Position numbers and translations under genes: made by a program. From Cryphonectria parasitica EP155 (taxonomy: Eukaryota; Ascomycota; Sordariomycetes; Diaporthales; Cryphonectriaceae): 64,000 nt of DNA. Under the pieces are notes generated by a model that had not been told where the DNA came from, searched no databases, and worked only from the letters and a program-made list of their open reading frames with translations. Where the stretch lies: positions 434,001 to 498,000 of the forward strand of contig NW_024468914.1 of NCBI RefSeq assembly GCF_011745365.1. The letters are read 5' to 3'. Positions 8,155 through 16,970 of this stretch are shown here, piece by piece; within the stretch, counting starts at the first letter, position 1; every line of letters starts with the position of its first letter.

Positions 8155-10486
8155 TCACAGACCTCGAGGAATAGGTGGTGAGGAACTTATATCCTCATCA
8201 CTGTACCAGGCCTCAGCATCGTGCAACGCCATATGAAGGTCCCTCGTAGCTTGCAACGAGGCCATATCTATATCTTGAAGAGGGTGCTCGAGGCCTTGCC
8301 CTAGACCAGATATCTCTGCATCGCTTGAAACGGGTATAAAGTCCTCATCATCGATCTCAACCTCGTCAAGAACCTCGACATCGTCAAGGACCTCGATATC
8401 GTCAAGCTGTTGCATATCCGTAGGCAATAGTTGCTGTGGTGGCGTTCAACATTCCTCTTGAGTTGCCAGCTGAGCCTCAGGGCAATGGATCGTCAGCCAG
8501 TCCCTGAAGAGGATTAGCTGGCCTTGATATCTCTCATGAGCTTCCTTCCACGCTGTTTGTTGCTCTTTTCGCATTGTCGCTTTTCTCTGTATCTCGTCCT
8601 TCCTCGCCTTGGCTTCTTTACGCTTCCTAATACGAGCAATTCTCTGTATTTCAGCTTGACGACCTTTCTCTTCGACCTGGATATTCCGATGCTGTACATC
8701 GCGAACAGTGAGGCTATCCCCTACCTCGCCGTCTGGCCTGACCTGAGTTTTTGTAAGCTTGCCCTAGTATTCTCTCAGCCTGCTCTGGTACTCTCTTCCA
8801 TCGTTTTCTAGCCTGCCTTTGAGGGGGACTGATTCTGTAGCTATCGAGCTCAATATGCTTAAGCCTCTGCGAGTGCCTGAGAACAACAGCTCGGCGTAGT
8901 GGTTCAGGGGCCTAGCAGCAGTGCGTAGGCCTTGTGCATCGGTCTCAGCTGAGAGGGAAGGAAGGAGGTCAGGATGCTTAGAGCGCTTCGTCTTCTTTTG
9001 CTTATTAGTTAGATCTGAAAGGACGAGGTGATAATCGATAGGCTAGAGGCCTGTTTTCTCGAAGCTGCTCATTATATGTATTTCTGTAAATGCGTAGTTA
9101 ACTATTAGCTAAGCAAGGTCAGTAGTGAAAGAGAAAACAGAACAAGAGACATACTTGTAAGGCTTGTAGTACAAAATCGTTTCTTGTAAAGCTGAGATTG
9201 CTATGATGAACGTTTTCCAAGAGGATTTGACGATGCCTTGCTTTCAGCTACTAAAAAACGCCTACATTCATTGGCTGCAACAGATGCGTGGAGTGAGAAG
9301 GTAGGAAGATCATGATGATGTTGAAGCGAAAGCAGTAATCCAGGATTTCAATGCTGTAATGCTCTGAAAAGCTATCAAGGATAAGACAGCGATATATCCG
9401 ATGATGTTGAGTACGTTAGCTTAAAGCTATTGTTTCAGGATCTTCCTTCTGGCGCTAGTTGAACTTCATAGTACTGTTGATGCCAAACTACTCTTTAAGC
9501 GTATATCCAAGCCTTTTCAGGTTTGCGTAATGAGTATAGGAGTGCTTGTTGAAGTGCTGAACCCAGTTGAGCATGATACAAGCATTTGAAAAGCTTGTAT
9601 CAGACTTAGCAAAGCATATATCTTCATCAAAACCATCTAATGCCCAGCTTGAATGCAGCTACTGCTTGAAGATACAGTATGCAGGAATAGCATCGCCAGC
9701 AGCGCTGCTACAGCCGATAAGAGTCATCGACTCTCTATTGTTGAAGTTGTAGACCTCCCTCTTCATCTTCCGTTGTGTAGCAACGACGATGCATTGAATG
9801 CAACCAGATAGAACGCCAATACAGTTGCCACACTCATCAGCGTTCCAGATAGCTGAGGGTATTAGCCTATACGAGGCTATAGCAGCTTTGTATTTATTGA
9901 AAAAGCTTTTCAAATTAGCTGTTGCAAGCTCGAAGCCTTGACAACCTGCTTCGACGAACTTCATATGGTTTGGATCAATCTCAGGATGCCTATTCAGCTA
10001 TCGCTGTATGAAGTGAGAACTAATTGGCTCTTTTTGATGCGTTGCTCACATAGAATTAGCAGCATCGATGAGCATTAGCCTAAGCAATGGAAAGTTGCTT
10101 GAATCAAGCTGCATTACATATCTGACGAGGGCTTCATCTTCCCAGGGCTCGAGGTAGTTTGGGCGGCCTGGAGGCTTCGATGTAAGGGCAGGCAAGCTGT
10201 TTCGCTGTATCTCGCGGATATGCTTCGTAAGGCCGGTTCTGCTATATGGCGTACAATCAGCAAAAGAGCGAAGAGAGGTCCTTGAGGGCTTGATAGGCCT
10301 GGGGTCTTCTCGAGGGCGCCTCCCTTGACGACGGCGCCCTCGACGCACTCGCCACGCCTCGAGGTTGGTCAGGAAAGCCTCGTGAGCCTTGTCTTCTCGA
10401 GCCTGAATGGCTAGAAACCTAGCGGCAGCCTCTATGCACGTCTGAAAAGGGCCTGGAGGGTCCTCAGGGCCAGGGCTGGAAGCCAT
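8155..10486 (-). pseudogene. Fot1/pogo transposase pseudogene
   Basis: The likely original ATG is at 10486. The order is: N-terminal region; CENPB-type helix-turn-helix ('GLTKHIREIQRN', 'LEPWEDEALVRYV'); DDE core; acidic Asp/Glu-rich C-terminus (8155-8427). The first catalytic Asp is in 'IWNADECG' (codon 9838-9836) and the second in 'RCLILDSFSEH' (9376-9374). The third position, 35 residues further on as expected for DD35D, is Asn ('LLQPMNVGVF', 9268-9266). Several in-frame stops follow, including TAG TAG just after that motif. It cannot make an active enzyme. Confidence 0.88.
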
Positions 10487-10539
10487 CGCGATAGTTGCTG
10501 AGGAAAGGGAGGGTGTGTTGGTGAGGAAAAAATACGTTG

Positions 10540-10630
10540 AAAATGGACACCTTTTTGGCCGGCAACCTATTTTGGCACCCACTACGGGAGGAACGGAGGT
10601 AGTGGGCCAGGGGTGGCTAGTGCCCACGGG
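10540..10630. repeat. Right terminal inverted repeat of Fot1/pogo element
   Basis: This 91-bp partner of 7944-8033 is followed directly by the TA target dinucleotide. Confidence 0.95.
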
Positions 10631-11743
10631 TACTCAAAGCACAACAAATCCAATACCACCTCTTCTTCAATGCTGTCATTCTATTCACTCCCCCTCTGCA
10701 AACCTCTTATTCCTTTCCACATAAGCGTCATTCCAGACCTGCACAACATTTGTGTCGTGTGTACCAGCAGAGACCTCAAATTTCGGTTCCTCCCTGTAAT
10801 ACAGCTCCTCCAGGTTGCCCTCTACAGAAGCACCGCTCTGTCCCTGGCTCACCCATTTCGCCCTGCCCTCGGTAGCTAAGCGGTCGAACTCAGCGAGCTC
10901 ATCAAATCCCCTCAGTAAGGTACTCATGGGCGTTATTATTGACTCAGGGAGCTTCTCCATCAAGCCTGGGGGCGGCAGTCCCGTTGCTGTCACGGCGGGG
11001 CAGAGGCACTTTGACAACAGTTCGCAGTCAGTAATGATCATGCGTGCCCACAACCCTTCGCCAAGAGCAACAACAGAGCACAGAAAGAGAGGGTCATGAC
11101 TCTGGTGGTCTAGACGCCTCATACTTCCATAACGCATTCCAGAAAAGTCCCTGGGCCAACCTCTCACGATGCGGAGTGGAAGGGCTATGGGCGGCCGACC
11201 GCTGATCAACTCACATTGATCCGAATGTTGACCTCCTTGGCAGCTGGCGCAAGAGCCCGCACTAGGCCCAGGACGCCATATTTTGTAGAGCTATACTGCG
11301 GCAGAAGAGGATGTGCCCGAAAACCAGATACTGATGCCGTGACGACGACCTTGCCGCCCTGGGCCACCGGCTCCGGGTTGCGGCTCATGTAGTGCGCCGC
11401 GAGCTTGAGGCCGTAGTACGGTCCAAACAGGTTGACCTCAAAGGTGCGCATGTTGGGCCGGCGCGGCGGGAGGTCTCCAGACGAGATGGAGCGGAAGATG
11501 TCGTCTCTGTCGTCGATGCCGGCGTTCAGGGCGCAAAAGTCCAGGCGCGAGAAGCGGGCGTGAGCCTTCTCGAAGGCAGCAGCGAGCTGGTCCCAGTCTG
11601 AGACGTCGGCACTGAGAAACGTGGTGAGGTCTGGCAGGACGGGGAGGACAGGCTGCTGGAGGTCGACGATGAAGACGTGCCATTTCTTGGCGATGAGGTG
11701 GTTGGTGAGAGCCAGACCGATACCACTGCTGCCGCCTGTCACG

Positions 11744-11751
11744 ATGGCCAC
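11744..11751. repeat. hAT target-site duplication, left copy
   Basis: The 8-bp ATGGCCAC is repeated directly at 15315-15322, at the other end of the element. Confidence 0.92.
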
Positions 11752-12075
11752 CAGCGTTCCACACAAGTCAAGTCAAGGCAAGCGGTAGCCCTCCACTTGA
11801 CTTGCTAACTATTTTGGCCGCTTGCTTGTCTTCTAGTACCTGGCCGCTTGATTCGCTTGGTGACTTGGTCACTATACCGGATTAGGAATGTACGATAGAT
11901 ATACGAAACGAAAGGTGGTGAGAGTAACAAATGAGCTACGCACGTGGTTCAACCGGTACAGAGGCATATGATGATAGTTTTCCTTGTTACGCTCTGATCC
12001 GCGCGAGGTCCCTCGCTCAAGTGCTGAAAGAAACATTTCTGACCCCCTCGAATGCCTTTTTTTGGCAAAAAGCTG

Positions 12076-14913
12076 CTAGGCAATGCCTTTCCTCCTCATC
12101 TCTGCTGCTGGTCCTGCCAGCGTTCCATTTTTCAGCCAGTCCTTGAGGCACAAAAGGAGCTCGAGAGTGCTGCTCTTCATTCTCCTCCTCTGCGAGGACA
12201 TCGTAAGCTTCCCTTGGCTGAAGACTCTCTCGCATTCGGACGACATCGCGGGGATAGATAGGACGTCGAAGGCCATCTGTGAGAGGGCTGGAAACTCGGC
12301 CTTACGCGCTGCCCACCAGACGAGGGGCTCAAAACCATCGTCGTCCTCGTCGTCCTCTTCTAGCTGGAGATATTTCTCCAGCTCTGACTGTGGCCGTTGA
12401 TGCTTTGGCCTTGGTTGTGCCCTGAAGGCGGTCCTCCACTGCTTCTTTGGCTTGTTATGTTCTTGATCTTCCTGCAAGCTGGGTGTTGATGCTGATGATA
12501 AGGCTGGATCTTTATATGCCCAATATTTCTCGTAAAAAGCCTTAAACTCTTGTTCAACATCGTCAGCAATAGCTGGCGCTGCTATACGAATACCAACCAG
12601 GCGATATTTCGGATGCAAAACAGCAGCAGCAAAATATATAGGGCATTCGCGAAGCTTGCTCTTATATCGCTTGAGAATTGCCAACGCGTGGGCTACTGAT
12701 TCTCTCAGAAACTCAGCACCTTCAAGCCCACATTCCTCGGGGTATATCTCAGCCTCTTGTTGAGAACCAACATCTGGCCATTCCCGTACTGGAGTGCTGG
12801 GAAATATATCTGAAGACTGTGAAGCTCGACGGCGAGGGGAGGATCGAGGGGAGGGTCGAGGGGAGGGCCGAGAGGAACGCTGAGAGGAGGGCCGAGAGTA
12901 AAGTCGAGAGGAGGGTCGAGGGGAGGGTCGAGGCGAGGGCCGAGAGGAAGGTCTTGAAGGGGCCTGATATCGCGATGAGGGCCGCTGGAGGGCTGGTTTC
13001 TCTGCATTTGGCGAGACAATAATCTCCTCAAGGATTTCTTCTTCAGCATACGTTTTTCTGCCTCCAAATCTCTCCTGAAAGGACCGCAAATGCTTCTCGA
13101 GATCCCACAAAGAACTGAGGACATCATGAACAGCTACAGCGTTCCCCTCGTGGTGTTTTGTATGCCATAGGAATGGCTGCAAAAGATCTCGAGTTGCCTC
13201 AAGCACTCGCCAGTCCTGCTCACTCAAAGGTTGTATTTTAGCACCGCTTCGAACTTGCTCTTTAACCCAGAAATCAATAGGTCTTTTCAGCCTCAGCAGC
13301 CGCGATATCTCAGCCTCTGTTGAGTTCCATCGCGTCTCCTGAGCTACCACTGGCCGCAAGGTAGATATATCGCCAGTTTGCTCATCTGTAGGGTCTGTAG
13401 GAAGCGGTGGTGGTGGCATCGTGAGGTCTTGTGCTGTTGGCTGAGGAAGGGCCTCTGCCAAAAAGGCTGTAGTGTCCTCGAGATCTTGGTCCTCTGGAGA
13501 AAACAAAGAGTTCTGAACAATCTTCTCGAAGTCCTGGACCCGCTGTACACTTGCCTTGAGGAAGACTACAATAAGATGAGCGCGGCGTATAGGTCCTTCT
13601 CGCTGCCACTGATCCCACTGATTCCTCTGTTGCTCGAGTTCCTGCTTAAATATTAGCAATAAGCCAGGAAGATACAAAACAGCTCGACTTACCTCATCAG
13701 CATCGCTGTCTTCAGCCTCGAGTATCTGTTTAGCGTTACCAGAGAGGAAGCCTTTGACAATAAGGTTAATAATATGGCCCCAGCAGCGGCATCGCCGTTC
13801 AATCCGCAGCTTCTCAGCTTCACGATGATTGAAGCCGTACATCTTGCGAAAAAGAAGCCTTGTTGCCTTGTCGTTCGTGCTGTCGTTATCAAAAGTAAGC
13901 CAGCCGAGCCGCTCCTCAAGCTGAAAAGCCATAATAACCTGATGGAGATGCCACTGGAGGTTCTCGCCAGTATGCTGGCCGTTGATCATCCTCACTGCTA
14001 TAAGGCGATTTCGCAGCTTTGCATCGCTATCAACAAAATGCGCAACCACTGCTAGAATGCCTTTGTGGTTAGGCGAGGTCCAGAGATCAGCAGATAGATG
14101 AATCTTCGAGATAGCCTCGCGCTGGAGCTGGAGCTGAAGACCAGCTAGGTTCTCGTGAAACGCCTCAAACAGCCATCTCATCACTGTGCCATCACTTCGA
14201 GGGAAAAAGTGCTCCGTCAGGGTGCTATTCCAGACCATCAACAGCTGGCGGAACTGAGGCGCCTCGAGAGTTGAAAGAGGTATATCGCAACAAGCAACCA
14301 GCTCTGTTATAGCCTTCTTCGCGAGACTAACAACTGCACGAGTTGGAGCGTTGGCAGCGTCTTTCAAGGCATCAGGCGCTGTATATAGACTGCTGTTGTT
14401 GAAAAGGCCACGATGGTTTATTCTTCGCCGCTTTCGCCGGCCAAGCTCCTCTGGGCTAACCTCCTCTTTCTCTGCCTCTGCAACAAGCTCTTTCAGCTTG
14501 CCAAGGTTATGGCCCTCGTTATCGCGACCTTCGAGATGCTTTAGAGCTGCTGATGTGCTTGTCGAGATACTGTTACGCGTGGTATATAAGGTCTGTCGAT
14601 TATTTTGATCGCAGAGGCGACAGAACCACCAATCCGCTGCAACTTTGCATGTGCCGTCAGCCTGTACGATGACCTCGAAGAGCTTCTCGCCGAAATGCCA
14701 GATATCAGACCCGTGGCGCTTCCTCTTGGCCGATGATGTTGGCATCCAGCGAGCTGGGACAAAGGCATGGGATCGTCCTGGAACCTTAATGCGTGGGAGG
14801 TCTTTGAGGGTACCAAGAGAGAACTGTGCTGTGGCATCGTGGGCATCGATCTGCTTCTGGATAGAGGTATATCTCGCGTGGCTAAGCTGGTTGAAAGCAT
14901 TGCTATTAGCCAT
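12076..14913 (-). CDS. hAT transposase
   Basis: The first ATG is at 14913; the uninterrupted frame gives 945 aa, or 928 aa if a 51-nt intron (13692-13642) is removed. The order is: BED-like zinc finger (about residues 80-145, 'WWFCRLCD' then Lys/His-rich 'ALKHLEG'); RNase-H-like core with 'IHLSADLWTS' and 'GWLTFDNDST' (first acidic residues); the hAT-specific insertion; 'ETRWNST'; a low-complexity Arg/Pro/Ser repeat (about 12840-12960). It ends with the C-terminal hATC dimerisation block containing 'FDVLSIPAMSSECERVFS'. It would bind the subterminal repeats and cut and paste the element. Confidence 0.92.
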   Translation of the reverse strand: MANSNAFNQLSHARYTSIQKQIDAHDATAQFSLGTLKDLPRIKVPGRSHAFVPARWMPTSSAKRKRHGSDIWHFGEKLFEVIVQADGTCKVAADWWFCRLCDQNNRQTLYTTRNSISTSTSAALKHLEGRDNEGHNLGKLKELVAEAEKEEVSPEELGRRKRRRINHRGLFNNSSLYTAPDALKDAANAPTRAVVSLAKKAITELVACCDIPLSTLEAPQFRQLLMVWNSTLTEHFFPRSDGTVMRWLFEAFHENLAGLQLQLQREAISKIHLSADLWTSPNHKGILAVVAHFVDSDAKLRNRLIAVRMINGQHTGENLQWHLHQVIMAFQLEERLGWLTFDNDSTNDKATRLLFRKMYGFNHREAEKLRIERRCRCWGHIINLIVKGFLSGNAKQILEAEDSDADEVSRAVLYLPGLLLIFKQELEQQRNQWDQWQREGPIRRAHLIVVFLKASVQRVQDFEKIVQNSLFSPEDQDLEDTTAFLAEALPQPTAQDLTMPPPPLPTDPTDEQTGDISTLRPVVAQETRWNSTEAEISRLLRLKRPIDFWVKEQVRSGAKIQPLSEQDWRVLEATRDLLQPFLWHTKHHEGNAVAVHDVLSSLWDLEKHLRSFQERFGGRKTYAEEEILEEIIVSPNAEKPALQRPSSRYQAPSRPSSRPSPRPSPRPSSRLYSRPSSQRSSRPSPRPSPRSSPRRRASQSSDIFPSTPVREWPDVGSQQEAEIYPEECGLEGAEFLRESVAHALAILKRYKSKLRECPIYFAAAVLHPKYRLVGIRIAAPAIADDVEQEFKAFYEKYWAYKDPALSSASTPSLQEDQEHNKPKKQWRTAFRAQPRPKHQRPQSELEKYLQLEEDDEDDDGFEPLVWWAARKAEFPALSQMAFDVLSIPAMSSECERVFSQGKLTMSSQRRRMKSSTLELLLCLKDWLKNGTLAGPAAEMRRKGIA
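13642..13692 (-). other. Candidate 51-nt in-frame intron in hAT transposase
   Basis: Donor GTAAGT, branch-like TGCTAAT and acceptor AAGCAG are all canonical. The length is a multiple of three and has no stop, so spliced and unspliced mRNAs both encode full-length protein. Confidence 0.6.
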
Positions 14914-15314
14914 GATAGTGAAAGGAAAGCGATGATAGATAAACGCGAGGACACCCAGGTGCGAGACGCGAGGAAGTAAACGCGAGGATGCCAAGTACAA
15001 GGGTAGAAGAGGTACAGAAGAGCTTGCCTGCCAGCGGAGGAAAAGACTTAATACGGATATATAGGCCGAATAGCCAAGGGCCAGGGCAAAAGCCTAGGCC
15101 AAAACACCAAAAACCCCAGCAAGGTTGCATCCAGAGTGGGCCGCGATAGCTTCAACTGAGCCTATAAGGACCCACAATAGGACTGAGGCAATTCGCTTGT
15201 TCGCTTGCAAGCCGCTTGGTCAAAAAGGCCGCTTACTTGTCTTGAAGACCATCGCCAAACCGTCAACTTCGCTTGTCAAGCCGCTTGATTCCGCTTGACT
15301 TGTGTGGAACGCTG

Positions 15315-15322
15315 ATGGCCAC
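15315..15322. repeat. hAT target-site duplication, right copy
   Basis: ATGGCCAC, identical to 11744-11751. It lies inside the SDR coding sequence. Confidence 0.92.
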
Positions 15323-15343
15323 GCCGACTGGATCTGAGGTCAT

Positions 15344-15914
15344 GATGAGATTGCGATGACAGAAAACTGCTGAACAGTGAAGTGAGTCTGTTTCGACCCG
15401 ACAAGCCCCTCGTCTATGAAGCTGTCCAAGCTAGCAGCATAGACTGCTTGGAAGTGTGTTTAGCAGACAGAAAAGGCGTGATGAATGAGCAGTCGGAGCT
15501 GCTGACACAGGCTGCGGGATTCATTCTGCACTCCACCCCTGCGCGTGATACTCTAGGTAGTGGTGACCTTAGGCATCGAGCGGGGTGTGTCGGCAGTCAA
15601 GTCTTAGAACCTTAGCAAAATTCTCCCTTCTCCTCGACAGCACGAAGGCCTGTCGATGCTCGTACTGACATAGAAAAAGTGGCATGTGTCTGGATTCAGT
15701 TTACATGAGCTGCTATCTTGACGCTGATTTACACCACGACGTTGATGTAGCAACCTTTACTGGGCTGATCAGCAGCATGTTGCATCGTTCTTGGTCCATC
15801 TCAAGTACCCTGGACGGAACCTGCATACGTCTCAAAATCTCGTCTCATCACCGCATCATCATGAATTCTCAGTGTAATCAGAAACATTTCTAGTAATCTG
15901 CATACTAATCTCAG
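15344..15914. other. Intergenic: SDR upstream region and 3' side of methyltransferase
   Basis: No supported ORF is present. Confidence 0.5.
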
Positions 15915-16970
15915 TTAATTCTTTGCTGTAGCTACAATCGTTCTACCCTCCAACTTGCCCGCCCCATCAGGGAATCTGTGTCTCAACCGCCTGACCATCG
16001 TCTGTACCGCCTGCTCCAAGTCTTCCTCTGCCATGGTCGCAGTCACCGCCTTCACACTCGGTATATTCGCCAGACTGAACCTCGTCATCGCCTCGGGCTC
16101 TTCAAACCCATAAAATACCTGCACCTCTTCCACACTCACATCTCTGAACCCTGCCTCCTCCAGCCGCTGCCTGACAGCCTCGACAGACGCCCACGGCGTC
16201 GGAACACGCGTAAGTTTCGTGCCCGGCCTCACTGTGTTCAGCACGTCCTCGATGAAATTTAACCAGTTCGCTGAGCGGAAACTGGTCATCCCGAACACAC
16301 CCCCAGGGTTCTTCAGAACCCTCCTGATCTCCGCGAGGACGTCTCTAGGCCTCTCTACCGTGAAGAGCAGCAGGCCTGCTGTCACATGGGTGAATTCATT
16401 GTCTGGAACGCCCGCTGTCACGAGGTCCTGCGCGTCCCAGACGGCCGTCTCCACCCGCTCCCAGATCTTGTTCCCCTCGGCGATTTCGGTAGCTTTGCGC
16501 CTCTGGACCGTGGTGACCATTTCCGAATTGAGGTCCGCAGCGACGAGGCGCGTGTGAGCGGGAAGGTCAGCGCCGTAGGTGTCTAGGAGGCGGCCGAGTA
16601 TCTGGGCGACACCACAGCCGAGATCGAGAATGGCAGAGGATGAGGAGAAGGGAAGGATATGATTTGTCTACACAGCAACCCCCCCCCCCCCCTTCGTAAG
16701 CATGTCCTTCCTGCTTTGGAGGGAAATGGGGAGAAGGGAGGAGGTGGATCTCATTACACACCTTTTGAAGAAGCTTCTCATTCAGAGTGGTTGTTGGGCC
16801 GTCGAAGGCCCTCTTTAGAAGGGCAGCCGAGGAGGCATCCCAGGATTCTGTCGCAGCTGTGGGAGAATGAGGGTTAGATTAGTGGGCTCGATTGTGAAGC
16901 TGATAGGCCCCAGCCTTGAGAGAGAGAAAAAGAATGTGATATTGGACGTACGAATTAGTGCTGGAGGCAT
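15915..16970 (-). CDS. Class I SAM-dependent methyltransferase
   Basis: Exons are 16970-16952, 16856-16762 and 16667-15915, giving 288 aa. Donors are GTACGT and GTGTGT; acceptors are CACAG and TGTAG; all phases join. Exon 1 is only 19 nt. Exon 3 begins just before motif I ('AILDLGCGVAQ'), followed by 'LVAADLN' (acidic residue binding the SAM ribose) and later 'FTHVTAGLLLF' and 'VLKNPGGVFGMTSF' (motifs II and III), so the Rossmann fold is complete. The C-terminal part has 'EEAGFRDVSVEEVQVFYGFE'-type strands found in small-molecule (UbiE/COQ5-like) methyltransferases. Substrate is unknown. A C14 tract on the plus strand lies in intron 2, 12 bases from its acceptor. Confidence 0.85.
16679..16692. 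repeat. C14 homopolymer in intron 2 of the methyltransferase gene
   Basis: On the coding strand this is a G14 run 11 bases before the acceptor AG, where a pyrimidine tract would normally be expected. Confidence 0.85.

Larger units (their letters stand above)
7944..10630 (-). mobile_element. Fot1/pogo (Tc1-mariner superfamily) DNA transposon, decayed
   Basis: The element is 2,687 bp. It is flanked by TA at 7942-7943 and 10631-10632 (the target duplication of this superfamily). It is bounded by long inverted repeats, 7944-8033 and 10540-10630, which match over about 90 bp with one single-base indel (CCACCC versus CCACCCC). The ends read CCCGTGGGCAC... The interior encodes a transposase on the minus strand that is broken by stops. 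It sits 54 bp beyond the stop codon of the SDR pseudogene. Confidence 0.9.
11752..15314 (-). mobile_element. hAT-superfamily DNA transposon, apparently intact
   Basis: The element is 3,563 bp. It begins CAGCGTTCC and ends GGAACGCTG, with perfect 21-bp terminal inverted repeats (11752-11772 and 15294-15314). An identical 8-bp target duplication sits on each side. CCGCTTG-type motifs cluster within about 120 bp of each end (subterminal transposase-binding repeats by analogy with Ac and Restless). Its single gene is uninterrupted. Perfect TSD and TIRs and an open transposase indicate a recent insertion. Confidence 0.93.
10685..15343 (-). pseudogene. Short-chain dehydrogenase/reductase gene interrupted by hAT element
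   Basis: The coding pieces are 15343-15315 (start codon and nine further codons plus two bases, ending in the TSD), then after the insertion 11743-11215, and 11008-10685. Intron 11214-11009 has donor GTGAGT and acceptor AAAG. With the insert and one TSD copy removed, the first codons (M-T-S-D-P-V-G-V-A-I) run straight into the NAD(P)-binding loop 'TGGSSGIG'. It also has 'NAG', the active-site Ser in 'VTASVSG' and Y-x3-K ('YSSTK'). This is a classical SDR of about 290 residues, of the 15-hydroxyprostaglandin-dehydrogenase-like type, with unknown substrate. As it stands, the downstream frame has no ATG before an in-frame TGA inside the transposon. No full-length protein is expected unless the element excises. 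Confidence 0.88.

Noticed and set aside
11206..11766. The SDR read as a complete gene starting near 11766
   Set aside because: The first codon there is TTG, contributed by the transposon end. No ATG precedes the in-frame TGA at 11775-11773.
11752..15314. hAT boundaries placed at CACAAGTCAAG with GCGTTCCA as flank
   Set aside because: Those flanks are inverted, not direct, repeats. Moving the ends out to CAGCG...CGCTG gives a proper direct 8-bp duplication and restores the SDR reading frame.
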